NCBI GenBank assembly: GCA_002378125.1 | Contig: DFRF01000204.1 | Span: 1-34,830, forward strand | Source: Rhodospirillaceae bacterium UBA3470 | GTDB taxonomy: Bacteria > Pseudomonadota > Alphaproteobacteria > Rhodospirillales > Casp-alpha2 | Direction of reading: 5' to 3' | Length of the DNA: 34,830 nucleotides | Shown here: positions 1 to 7,184 of the stretch, piece after piece | Layout: each line of letters starts with the position of its first letter | How positions within the stretch are numbered: position 1 is the stretch's first letter | The notes under the pieces: generated by a model | What the model saw: the letters and a program-made list of their open reading frames with translations, nothing else | The model's database searches: none | What the model was told of the DNA's origin: nothing | Translations under genes and position numbers: made by a program

Positions 1-271
1 TAGCGCCAGGGGCACGGTCTTTGGGCACATCAATGTCATCGGTCAGTGCGGATCCGCCGTATACACGCAGGTTTAACTCGGCAATCACATGGCGGTCGAC
101 GCCAACCGCTTGGGCCAGCGCTTCAGCCGCCAACAATTCCTCGTCATGACGTTGGCCATAATGGAAACTGATCGCAGCAATCTGAAAACCCTGCTCACGG
201 GCAATGGCAAGAACGGTGGCCGAGTCCAGACCACCGCTCAACAGAACGACGGCGGTCGGCGCCACACTCAC
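1..271 (-). CDS. queC: 7-cyano-7-deazaguanine synthase QueC (N-terminal part, cut by window edge)
   Basis: QueC converts 7-carboxy-7-deazaguanine to preQ0 using ATP and ammonia, in the cytoplasmic queuosine pathway. The visible N-terminal 90 residues contain the PP-loop SGGLDS at residues 12-17, then a segment reading ISFHYGQRHDEEL, which is typical of the family. The C-terminal zinc site lies beyond position 1, so the gene is partial only because of the window. The start is a GTG whose bases overlap the TGA stop of the upstream transporter gene (GTGA, 4 bp), which implies translational coupling; a second in-frame GTG lies two codons later. The queuosine-precursor-type transporter upstream and divergent queG support the assignment. 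Confidence 0.93.
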   Translation of the reverse strand, partial: MSVAPTAVVLLSGGLDSATVLAIAREQGFQIAAISFHYGQRHDEELLAAEALAQAVGVDRHVIAELNLRVYGGSALTDDIDVPKDRAPGA

Positions 272-753
272 GTCGTCGCCGCCTCGCGCCGGCGGATAAA
301 CCACCAGACCAGTAGCGCACCCAGCATCTTGGACGCCGTCATGGCCAGCGCACCTATCACCGACAGATGGCCGATGATGCCCAGGAACACAATGCTGTCC
401 AGCGGCGTCCCAACGGCGCTGGAGATCAGGACACGCTGTCTGAACGGAAGGCCCGTGAAGGAATAAACGGCCCAATCGGCGAATTCAGAGATCAGGAACG
501 CGGCCAGGCTGGCCACGGCGACAAAGGGATCGGCCATGACGTAGCTGAGCACAGCTGCGATCAACATGGCGATGATCACCCGGTGGCCGATCTCACGCTG
601 CGCGAAATCCCGGGCCACAAAAATGAAGCCGACGACCAGTGACATTGGGGGCCACTTTTCGTCACCGGGGATGTCCACCAGCGGCACCACAGAGAACCCC
701 CAATTGACTAGGACAATCAGGCCCACATAGAGAATGGAAAATTTGATCTGCAT
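268..753 (-). CDS. VUT family membrane protein, probable queuosine precursor transporter (YhhQ-like)
   Basis: This 161-aa protein is almost wholly hydrophobic, with about five to six predicted membrane helices. The segment FVARDFAQREIGHR near residues 46-59 is characteristic of the VUT/YhhQ family (established as importers of queuosine precursors such as preQ0/preQ1 in E. coli). The ATG at 753 is preferred because AAGGA lies about 7 bases upstream; a GTG one codon earlier is possible. Its stop overlaps the queC start by 4 bp, so the two should be co-translated. Co-occurrence with queC on one side and queG on the other makes a role in queuosine precursor uptake likely, though the actual substrate is inferred. 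Confidence 0.85.
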   Translation of the reverse strand: MQIKFSILYVGLIVLVNWGFSVVPLVDIPGDEKWPPMSLVVGFIFVARDFAQREIGHRVIIAMLIAAVLSYVMADPFVAVASLAAFLISEFADWAVYSFTGLPFRQRVLISSAVGTPLDSIVFLGIIGHLSVIGALAMTASKMLGALLVWWFIRRREAATT

Positions 754-765
754 CACGTTTCCTTT

Positions 766-802
766 GAGGGTTAGCCCACTACCATGGTCTATTATGAACC
801 TC
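766..802 (-). promoter_or_regulatory. structured leader (nested hairpin) before the transporter-queC operon
   Basis: Read on the minus strand, GAGGTT (797-802) can pair with AACCCTC (766-772) with one bulged C, enclosing a second hairpin TAGACCA/TGGGCTA with a TGGTAG loop. The structure ends only a few bases before the AAGGA ribosome site. The flanks AGAGGTTC and ACCCTC resemble the P1 region of preQ1-I riboswitches, but the loop is much longer than in that class and the A-rich tail is not convincing. What is seen is a hairpin next to the ribosome site; a regulatory role in queuosine control is an inference. Confidence 0.3.
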
Positions 803-845
803 TATATAAGATCAAAATGCGGGCCGTCCAGCAAATGAGTACGAC

Positions 846-1940
846 GTGAGCGATATCAAGAAACGAATACGCGACCAAGCTTTAAGGGGGGGGTTCGATG
901 CCGTGGGCTTCACGCCCGCCACCGCGGCCCGAAAGGATCGCGAAGGCTGGCACGCATTTATCAAGAAAGGCTGGCATGGCGACATGGATTGGCTGGCACG
1001 GGACGACGGCCGGCGTGGCGATTTGCAAGCCATCATGCCGGACGCAAAGACCGCGATCGTATTGGCGGCCAACTACGGTCCCGCCGGCGATCCCCTGGCA
1101 ACCCTTGAGTGGACGCGCCACGGCGCTATTTCCATCTACGCCCAAGCGGCGAAGGACTATCATGATGTCCTGAAGAAACGCCTCAAGCGCCTCGGGCGAT
1201 GGCTGACGGAAACGGAGGGTGGCGACCTCAAGGTTTTCGTCGACACTGCGCCAGTGATGGAAAAGCCGTTGGCTCAACGCGCTGGGATCGGCTGGCAGGG
1301 CAAGCATTCCAATCTAGTGTCTCGGACATATGGGTCCTGGTTGTTCTTGGGCGAGATCGTCACCTCGTTGGATATTAAGCCGGACCTGCCGGAACCGGAC
1401 CACTGCGGGTCTTGCCAGGCCTGCATGAACGTGTGTCCCACGGATGCGATACCCGCACCTTACAAACTGGATGCGACGCGCTGCATTTCTTACCTGACCA
1501 TCGAGCACAAAGGTGCAATCGCGCCGGAACTCATGATCCGCATGGGCAACCACATCTATGGCTGCGACGACTGTCTAGCCGTGTGTCCGTGGAATAAGTT
1601 TGCCCATGCCACATCCGATCCGGCGTTTCTCCCACGTGCGGAACTGACAGCGCCCCGTCTTGAGGATCTCGCAGACCTGGATGACGCCGGTTTCCGACAG
1701 CTGTTCGCCGGCTCGCCCATCAAGCGGACGGGCCGGAACCGATTCCTCCGCAACGTTCTTATCGCCATGGCCAACAGCGGCGACCGCGATCTGGAACCGC
1801 TTGCCCAGCACCTGGCCGGCGATGCGTCAGAGCTGGTCGCTGAAACCGCACGATGGGCACTGGCGCGCTTTAGCAAGATGGACGACGGAGTTGACGACGA
1901 AGTCGGGGCAGCTAACCTTTCTTCGTCGTCTGTTACCTAG
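846..1940 (+). CDS. queG: epoxyqueuosine reductase QueG
   Basis: QueG is the cobalamin-dependent iron-sulfur enzyme that reduces epoxyqueuosine to queuosine in tRNA, the last step of the pathway. The 364-aa product carries two 4Fe-4S motifs: C187/C190/C193/C197 and C240/C243/C247, the latter followed by PWNKFAH, with C213 between them. D133 in VDTAPVMEK matches the catalytic Asp of the family. The C-terminal 100 residues look like the usual HEAT-like tail. The start is a GTG at 846; an ATG at 836 meets a stop after four codons, and no strong ribosome site is visible. It is divergent from the transporter-queC pair, with about 90 bp between the starts. Confidence is high. Confidence 0.95.
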   Translation: MSDIKKRIRDQALRGGFDAVGFTPATAARKDREGWHAFIKKGWHGDMDWLARDDGRRGDLQAIMPDAKTAIVLAANYGPAGDPLATLEWTRHGAISIYAQAAKDYHDVLKKRLKRLGRWLTETEGGDLKVFVDTAPVMEKPLAQRAGIGWQGKHSNLVSRTYGSWLFLGEIVTSLDIKPDLPEPDHCGSCQACMNVCPTDAIPAPYKLDATRCISYLTIEHKGAIAPELMIRMGNHIYGCDDCLAVCPWNKFAHATSDPAFLPRAELTAPRLEDLADLDDAGFRQLFAGSPIKRTGRNRFLRNVLIAMANSGDRDLEPLAQHLAGDASELVAETARWALARFSKMDDGVDDEVGAANLSSSSVT

Positions 1941-1982
1941 ATGGCATTCGGCGTAACCCACATCGGGCAGGAGGTGCTCTTT

Positions 1983-2816
1983 ATGCGGCGATTTCTGGTT
2001 CTTGGCTTTCTGGCGCTTTACGTCCTTGCTCAGCCAGCCAACGCGCAAACCGCCACGGTCGGTGCTAAAAAAGGGACCGTGTTCAAGGACTGCGGTACCT
2101 GCCCGGAAATGATCGTCGTCCCGAAGGGCCTCTACATCATGGGTTTCGGCGGCAAGAACCGCCACGGCCCACCACGCCGCCTCACCGTTGAGAATGACTT
2201 CGCCATCGGGCGGTTTGAAATCAAGTTCAATGAGTGGTTCGCCTGCGTGTCGGAAAAGGGCTGTCGCCACAAACCCGACGACCACAAATGGGGCATGATC
2301 GGAAGGCCAGTCATCAACGTGACCTGGGCTCAGGCCAAGAACTACACCCGCTGGCTCAGCCGCAAAACCGGCCAGAATTACCGCCTGCCGTCCGAGGCAG
2401 AGTGGGAATACGTGGCCCGGGGCGGGACTACGACCCAGTTTTGGTGGGGAGACACACCCGGCCAGAAGATGGCCAACTGCCGCGATTGCGAATCCCGCAA
2501 ATGCTGCTCCGCTAAGGACTATTCTTGCTGCTCCCACGGAACCAAGCCTGTGGGTTCCTTCCCGGCCAACCCCTTTGGCGTGCATGACACCGCCGGCAAC
2601 GTCTTTGAATGGACGGAGGATTGCTGGAACCACGACCACACGGATCGGCCCAAGGATGCCAGCGCGCGCAGGGAAGGAGATTGCACGAACCGCGTGATCC
2701 GAGGCGGTTCGTTCTATTACTTCAACAAAGTCGCACGGTCTTACTACCGCGCAAAAAACCCGCCGGGCGTGAAGAGTTACTGGTTGGGATTCCGGGTGGT
2801 CAGGGAACTGAACTGA
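1983..2816 (+). CDS. exported SUMF/FGE-fold protein with a six-cysteine insert
   Basis: The 277-aa product starts with a Sec signal peptide (cleavage likely after ANA, residue 21), so it acts in the periplasm or outside. The body is a formylglycine-generating-enzyme-type sulfatase-modifying-factor domain: CPEMIVVPKG near 40-49, RLPSEAEWEYVARGG near 134-148, GNVFEWTEDC at 205-214, RVIRGGSF at 237-244 and LGFRVVREL at the end. The two catalytic Cys of true FGE, expected just after RGGS, are absent (YY and SYY instead), so formylglycine formation is unlikely. Residues 166-183 hold six Cys including two CC pairs. The ATG at 1983 is chosen because AGGAGGT lies about 8 bases upstream and because it gives the signal peptide. 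It converges on phaR, 6 bp away. Confidence 0.85.
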   Translation: MRRFLVLGFLALYVLAQPANAQTATVGAKKGTVFKDCGTCPEMIVVPKGLYIMGFGGKNRHGPPRRLTVENDFAIGRFEIKFNEWFACVSEKGCRHKPDDHKWGMIGRPVINVTWAQAKNYTRWLSRKTGQNYRLPSEAEWEYVARGGTTTQFWWGDTPGQKMANCRDCESRKCCSAKDYSCCSHGTKPVGSFPANPFGVHDTAGNVFEWTEDCWNHDHTDRPKDASARREGDCTNRVIRGGSFYYFNKVARSYYRAKNPPGVKSYWLGFRVVRELN

Positions 2817-2822
2817 TGCGGC

Positions 2823-3443
2823 TTACTTGTCGCCCGACATCCGGTCCAACTGGACCTGCATCTGCGCTAACTGCGCCTTCAGGGCTTCCAGCTCATCGAC
2901 CGCCCCCTTTCCCTCAGCGTCGGCCGTCGCCGTCGGAGAAGCGGAATCGTTGGTCGCCTGGGCGTCGTTCGCCCCATAAAAGGGGACAAACATCTTCATG
3001 GCATTTTCGAACATGGCCATGTTCTGCTTGCCTATCTCCTCAAACTGACCGAACGGGTTAAGCTCGCCAAGCGCATCCTGCATGGCACCGCGCATCTGTT
3101 CCTGGTTGCGAGCAAAAGCGTGCATGGTGTGGTCCAAGTAGTTGGGTACCACTGCCTGCAGGCTGTCTCCATAGAAAGTGATCAGGTGACGAAGGAAGTC
3201 GATGGGCAGCAGATTCGGGCCCTTGCTCTCCTCCTCAACAATGATGTGGGTTAGCACGGAGCGGGTAATGTCTTCGCCTGTCTTCGCATCGAACACGACG
3301 AAGTCGATCCCGTTCTTCACCATCTGGGCCAGATGGTCGAGGGTCACGTAACTGCTGGTCGCCGTGTTGTAAAGACGCCGGTTCGCGTACTTCTTGATCG
3401 TGACCTGTTCATCGTCCTTGCTGTGCGCCTTGTCTGCCATCAT
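2823..3443 (-). CDS. phaR: polyhydroxyalkanoate synthesis repressor PhaR
   Basis: PhaR is the DNA- and PHA-binding repressor that controls phasin and PHA-cycle genes. The 206-aa product has the signature IKKYANRRLYNT and the PHB/PHA accumulation regulator DNA-binding domain in residues ~12-75, with the family segment FLRHLITFYGDSLQAVVP following it. The C-terminal third is low complexity and ends in a predicted coiled coil (DELEALKAQLAQMQVQLDRM). Two adjacent ATG codons (3443 and 3440) follow AAGGGG at suitable spacing; the upstream extension of the open frame looks non-coding. TGCAGCA repeats lie about 80-130 bp upstream and probably mediate autoregulation. No phaC, phaB or phasin gene is in the window. 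Confidence 0.93.
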   Translation of the reverse strand: MMADKAHSKDDEQVTIKKYANRRLYNTATSSYVTLDHLAQMVKNGIDFVVFDAKTGEDITRSVLTHIIVEEESKGPNLLPIDFLRHLITFYGDSLQAVVPNYLDHTMHAFARNQEQMRGAMQDALGELNPFGQFEEIGKQNMAMFENAMKMFVPFYGANDAQATNDSASPTATADAEGKGAVDELEALKAQLAQMQVQLDRMSGDK

Positions 3444-3523
3444 CAGGCCCCTTGTTTCACCACGTGGTTCCGTCAAGTCCTGGAACATGTCGATTTTACA
3501 GCGTCCATCATTAGCGTTTAAGA

Positions 3524-3572
3524 TGCTGCACTGCAATGAAATGTTATTGCGCGTGCAGCATGAAGTGCAGCA
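3524..3572. promoter_or_regulatory. candidate PhaR operator cluster (TGCAGCA repeats)
   Basis: Between phaR and the divergent microprotein gene are three copies of one heptamer: TGCTGCA (3524-3530, inverted), TGCAGCA (3554-3560) and TGCAGCA (3566-3572). The first overlaps TGCACTGCA (3527-3535), a TGC-N3-GCA palindrome. PhaR proteins of alphaproteobacteria are known to bind TGC-rich inverted sites of this kind. The two direct copies sit about 20 bp before the microprotein start. Binding by this PhaR is an inference. Confidence 0.5.
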
Positions 3573-3592
3573 TTTTAGGCAAAGGATGAGGC

Positions 3593-3706
3593 ATGCCCGA
3601 CACCCCCGACATGGAAGATTTAGCTCGGCGGTACATGGACCTGTGGCAGGAACATCTGAATACGCTGGCGACCGATCAGGACACGACCAAGGTCATGGCG
3701 TTATGA
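3593..3706 (+). CDS. 37-aa microprotein divergent from phaR, function unknown
   Basis: A short frame begins ATG at 3593, preceded by AAAGGATGAGG (AGGA about 7 bases upstream), and ends TGA at 3704-3706. The product begins MPDTPDMEDLARRYMDLWQE and reads as one acidic amphipathic helix with aromatic residues Y14 and W18. Such short helices resemble PHA-granule or PhaE-like segments, and longer small proteins with a similar LARRYLDLWQ-like start occur near phaR in related bacteria as far as I recall. It may therefore be a full microprotein or the N-terminal remnant of a longer one; the DNA after the stop gives no convincing continuation. Its position behind the TGCAGCA repeats suggests PhaR control. 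Confidence 0.5.
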   Translation: MPDTPDMEDLARRYMDLWQEHLNTLATDQDTTKVMAL

Positions 3707-3833
3707 GGAATACCATAGAGGACGGTAGGTTCTCAAAATTTTGGTCTGACAGCACGACGTTTCGCCTGAAGCTGGTCAAGAAACGTGTCTTTGAAGACCA
3801 CAAAGCGCGACTGGCGAACATGAACGGTGATTG

Positions 3834-3875
3834 CCGCGACGCGATCGCATCGCGGCCCCACCGGAGTATTTCCGG
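3834..3875 (+). other. two tandem hairpins between the microprotein and the DMT transporter
   Basis: CCGCGA (3834-3839) pairs with TCGCGG (3850-3855), and CCGGA (3861-3865) pairs with TCCGG (3871-3875) around a 5-base loop. Neither is followed by a T-run, so they are not typical intrinsic terminators; they lie 16-57 bases before the transporter ATG. The rest of 3707-3890 shows nothing recognisable. Confidence 0.3.
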
Positions 3876-3890
3876 TCTCAGCTTCCCGTG

Positions 3891-4781
3891 ATGAGCGCAC
3901 CAAGCCAACGTACAGCCACCCTCACCGGCGGTACAGCCGTTCTCATGTGGGGGTTGTTGGCGCTGTTTACGACCCAAACTGGTGCAGTTCCACCATTGCT
4001 GTTGACGGCACTTTCCTTCGGTATCGCGACGGGTTTGATCTCTGTAAAATGGCTCGTCTATCGAGACAACGTCATCAGCCACCTGCGGCAGCCGCTTAGT
4101 GCATGGATGGTCGGTGTGATTGGCCTGTTCGGCTATCACTTCTTCTATTTCATGGCGCTTCGCCATGCGCCGCCAGTAGAAGCTGGTTTGATCGCCTACA
4201 TGTGGCCTCTGCTCATTGTCCTGTTCTCCGCCTTTTTGCCCGGCGAACGATTGCGATGGTTCCACCTAGCGGGAGCCATCGCCGGCTTGGCCGGCGCAGC
4301 CATCCTGATCACCGGTCGTGCCGGGCTCCCGGAGTTCCAAACTGAGTTTATCCTCGGGTACGTTATGGCTGTTTGCTGCGCCTTGACCTGGTCGATATAC
4401 TCCATCGTGAACCGCCGGTTCGGCTCAGTACCCTCGGATACGGTTGGCGGCTTCTGCGCAGCGACAGCGATACTGGCGGCGCTATGTCACCTGGGATTTG
4501 AAACAACGGTCTGGCCCAACGGAACGCTGCAATGGTTCGCCGTCCTAGGCTTGGGGCTGTTTCCCGTGGGCATGGCGTTCTTCACCTGGGACTACGGCAC
4601 CAAACACGGCGACATCAAAGTCCTCGGTGCCTTCGCCTATGCCGCACCGCTGATCTCCACGGCGCTCCTCATTCTCTTCGGACAAGGCAAAGCCACTTGG
4701 GCGGTGGGGATGGGATGTTTGTTGATCGTCGGCGGCGCCGTTCTCGCCGCGAAGGAAATGCTGTTTTCGAAAGTGGACTGA
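3891..4781 (+). CDS. DMT superfamily (EamA) exporter
   Basis: The 296-aa product has about ten predicted membrane helices arranged as two EamA repeats. Family-type segments include YFMALRHAPPVEAGLIAYMW around residues 85-104, followed by PGERLRW, and SVVNRRF-like SIVNRRFGS at the start of the second repeat. These proteins export amino acids or other small metabolites from the cytoplasm; YddG-type aromatic amino acid export is the nearest match I can suggest but the substrate is unknown. The ATG at 3891 is preferred over an upstream TTG at 3831, which would add a hydrophilic leader; no good ribosome site is seen. It appears to be transcribed alone. Confidence 0.82.
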   Translation: MSAPSQRTATLTGGTAVLMWGLLALFTTQTGAVPPLLLTALSFGIATGLISVKWLVYRDNVISHLRQPLSAWMVGVIGLFGYHFFYFMALRHAPPVEAGLIAYMWPLLIVLFSAFLPGERLRWFHLAGAIAGLAGAAILITGRAGLPEFQTEFILGYVMAVCCALTWSIYSIVNRRFGSVPSDTVGGFCAATAILAALCHLGFETTVWPNGTLQWFAVLGLGLFPVGMAFFTWDYGTKHGDIKVLGAFAYAAPLISTALLILFGQGKATWAVGMGCLLIVGGAVLAAKEMLFSKVD

Positions 4782-4807
4782 CGTTAGACGCACATCGTCT
4801 ACTCCAC
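4773..4807 (+). terminator. nested hairpin at the end of the DMT gene
   Basis: TAGACG (4785-4790) pairs perfectly with CGTCTA (4796-4801) across CACAT, and an outer GTGGA (4773-4777) can pair with TCCAC (4803-4807). It spans the transporter stop codon. No T-run follows, so function as a terminator is uncertain. Confidence 0.35.
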
Positions 4808-5111
4808 AGTCTCGTTCAAAGTTGAAGGATCCATAGGCTTGGTGACGTAGGCATCAAAGTTAGCCGGACGGGCACCAGCACCATCTTCATATCGTTGTAT
4901 ATGCCGCTTTCCCAGACTCCCCGGCCAATTGCACGCCGTTCAAGTCTATCATAGAATATTAGGTGACAATGCAGCCGAGATGGATTTTAGGAATCTCGAT
5001 GGCCGCGTTGGTGCCGGCTTGAGGCAGGAATACTTTATGGCCGCTCGGTTCCAGCAGCACGTTAATGAGTTTCAAGAAATCTCGATCTTCATCGACGTGA
5101 AAGATTTTCAG
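4799..5111 (-). pseudogene. decayed single-domain response regulator (receiver) gene
   Basis: On the minus strand, one frame from 5108 reads KIFHVDEDRDFLKLINVLLE and then IPKIHLGCIVT, followed by a TAA where the phospho-acceptor Asp is expected, then YSMIDLNGVQLAGE. A second frame then gives ARPANFDAYVTKPMDPSTL with a normal end at the TAG at 4799-4801. These match the beta1 acidic pocket, the beta3 segment and the beta5 K-P loop of a CheY-like receiver, in the right order. At least one stop, one frameshift and an internal loss of sequence separate them, and no start codon remains (TGA TAA just before the first segment). No partner kinase is in the window. Function must be lost. Confidence 0.75.
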
Positions 5112-5154
5112 TTATCACTTAGAAGTCACGGAGAATTACTTGTCTAGTTGAGGT

Positions 5155-7110
5155 CTAGACGGCGGATACTACCCTCATTTTCAAGGCTTCGGCGACTCGT
5201 CCCGCTAATTCCAGCCAATTGTCCAACTCCCTTTGACGAAATAGGCGAACCGAGGAATACCAGGGGCTGTCATTGCGGTCGCGCATCCATCTCCAGTCCG
5301 CGTCCTGCGATAAGATCACCCAGGTTTCGGCCCCCAATGCTCCAGCTAAATGCGCCACCGACGTGCAAATACTGATGACCACGTCCAATTGTTCCACTAA
5401 GATCGCCGTCGCGGCGAAGTCGGTGAGCAGCGGGCGTAAATCATGAATCTTGTCCTGCATGCCCTCAGCGGCAATCTGATCCCCCGGTTCGCCGTACTGG
5501 AGGCTGTAGAATGTACAATCGGGCACGTCCAATAGCTTCTTCAGGCGTGCCAGGCCCGCGGTGCGTGACGGATCAAAGGGATTGCGCGGATTGCCGGCCC
5601 AGACCAAGCCAACCTTTAGCCCGTCGCCCGCCGGTAGAGGCACATGAATACCCGCTGGCGGGCGAAGGTAGGGCCCCGCTAAAGGTACTGTCTCAGGCGT
5701 GGTACCAAAGATACCAGGCAGGCTCAGCAACGGAACATGCAAATCAAAAGGCGGCAACACTTCTGTCTGCGCGACAACGGCGTCGATGCCCTCCATGCCC
5801 ACCATCAACGGCACCAAGGACGGCTGGCTCTCCAAGACCAGTTTCCCTACCCGCTCCGCCACCAGGGGGGCATATCGGATAAAATTCAATGTGTCTCCTA
5901 ATCCCTGTTCCGCGTGGACGAGAAGCGTCGCGCCCGGCTTTGGGCTTCCATCCCATTGAGGTTCGATGAAGGTGCGGCGAAAAGGCTCCATTTGCGGCGT
6001 GCGCCAACGCCACTCGAACTCTGGCCACGCTTCGGTCCAGCGGCCCTGCATGAGCAACTGTAAGCCCAGGTTGAGGTGTGGATCGGCGTATTCCGGGTCG
6101 ATCGAGATGGCCTGTTCGAAATCGATTTCCGCGTCGTTGAAACGTCCGATGCTATGCAGCACATTGCCCCTGTTGTTCATGGCTTCGGCACAATCTGGGC
6201 TCATTTCTAATGCCCGGCCGTAGCAGGCCAGAGCGTCGTCCCATTGCCGGCGCATTCCGAACACGGTCCCCAAATTGACCTGCGCCGCGGTCATTGTCGG
6301 ATCCAGTTCATAGGCCTTACGAAACGCCGCCTCGGCGCCAGTCAGGTCTTTTGCCGCCTTCAGGGCAGCGCCAAGGATGTTGTGGGCCTGGGGGTAGACC
6401 GGATGGGCCTCTATCGCAGCGCGACAGCTTTCGGCAGCCACGTCAAACCGCTCCTGCACCATATAAAGCGCAGCCAGATTGGTCTCGATCTGAGCCCGGG
6501 GCTGGCCCATCGGCACGCCCTTGGCGGCCGCGCGGAAGGCCGTCTCGGCCGCATCCCATTCGCGTCGTGCCTGGCGAACTAAGCCCAAGGTATTGAGAAT
6601 ATCGGCGCGCCCCGGTTCCAGGGCTTCGGCACGTTTACAGGCCGCTAGGGCCTGGCCCAGGTCCTCATGTTCCTTATAAAGATTGGCCAGTTGCACCCAG
6701 GCCGTTACCAAGTCGTCGCGAAGGTGAACAGCCCGCTCCAAATTGACAACGGCGCCCCGTTTGTCCCCCTGGGCTTGCAGGATCACTCCAAGCATGGCGT
6801 GCGCTTCGGCAAGGTTGGGGTTACTGGCGATCGCGTGACGGCATGCGGTGGCAGCATCGTCTAGCCGGCCCAGCCGCCATAGCACCGTGGCCAAATTGAC
6901 ATTCACACCGTCATGGTCCGGCATTGTGGCGCGCAGGTTTTCCCAGGCACGCTCAGCTTCCGCTAGGCGTCCGGCCTGCTGCAAGGCCAGAGCCGCGCCG
7001 AACGCGTCGGCGGTCGCCTGGTCGGCGACCATGGAACCGGCTTCCGCGCCCCTGGAATTGGCGCGCTGGCGGACTTCCTTGTCCTGTCGGCGGCGCTCGT
7101 GACGGTTCAT
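5155..7110 (-). CDS. TPR protein with C-terminal glycosyltransferase-9-like domain
   Basis: The 651-aa product begins MNRHERRRQDKE, a basic start common in this family. Residues ~45-420 are about ten to eleven tandem tetratricopeptide repeats (recurring A-x-x-N-L-G-x-x-L and YGRALEMSPDCAEAMNN patterns). The C-terminal ~220 residues include LLVHAEQGLGDTLNFIRYA and VGLVWAGNPRNPFDPSR, with a later ISICTSVAHLAGALGAETWV. This is the heptosyltransferase/GT9-like fold found in TPR glycosyltransferases. The protein is probably cytoplasmic and may glycosylate proteins or surface polymers; the acceptor is unknown. The ATG at 7110 has GAGG about 9 bases upstream; the longer open frame lies over the divergent methyltransferase gene and is not favoured. 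Confidence 0.85.
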   Translation of the reverse strand: MNRHERRRQDKEVRQRANSRGAEAGSMVADQATADAFGAALALQQAGRLAEAERAWENLRATMPDHDGVNVNLATVLWRLGRLDDAATACRHAIASNPNLAEAHAMLGVILQAQGDKRGAVVNLERAVHLRDDLVTAWVQLANLYKEHEDLGQALAACKRAEALEPGRADILNTLGLVRQARREWDAAETAFRAAAKGVPMGQPRAQIETNLAALYMVQERFDVAAESCRAAIEAHPVYPQAHNILGAALKAAKDLTGAEAAFRKAYELDPTMTAAQVNLGTVFGMRRQWDDALACYGRALEMSPDCAEAMNNRGNVLHSIGRFNDAEIDFEQAISIDPEYADPHLNLGLQLLMQGRWTEAWPEFEWRWRTPQMEPFRRTFIEPQWDGSPKPGATLLVHAEQGLGDTLNFIRYAPLVAERVGKLVLESQPSLVPLMVGMEGIDAVVAQTEVLPPFDLHVPLLSLPGIFGTTPETVPLAGPYLRPPAGIHVPLPAGDGLKVGLVWAGNPRNPFDPSRTAGLARLKKLLDVPDCTFYSLQYGEPGDQIAAEGMQDKIHDLRPLLTDFAATAILVEQLDVVISICTSVAHLAGALGAETWVILSQDADWRWMRDRNDSPWYSSVRLFRQRELDNWLELAGRVAEALKMRVVSAV

Positions 7111-7184
7111 GAAAGTTCGCCTCGGTAGTTCACCCTCCGGTGTGAGGCACGCATCTGATCGTGTCAACCCGCCAGGTCCGTTGT

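Noticed and set aside
766..802. Calling the leader a preQ1-I riboswitch outright
   Set aside because: Loop length and the 3' tail do not fit the class; only the P1 flanks resemble it, so it is listed as a structured leader.
1983..2816. Functional formylglycine-generating enzyme
   Set aside because: The two catalytic Cys after RGGS are replaced and no sulfatase gene is nearby.
2609..3061. Additional plus-strand gene across the SUMF/phaR junction
   Set aside because: It is a frame-shadow of both genes, Pro/Arg-rich, without family resemblance or a ribosome site.
3831..3890. TTG start at 3831 extending the DMT transporter by 20 residues
   Set aside because: The extension is Arg/Pro-rich, lies on hairpins and lacks a ribosome site; ATG 3891 leads directly into the first helix.
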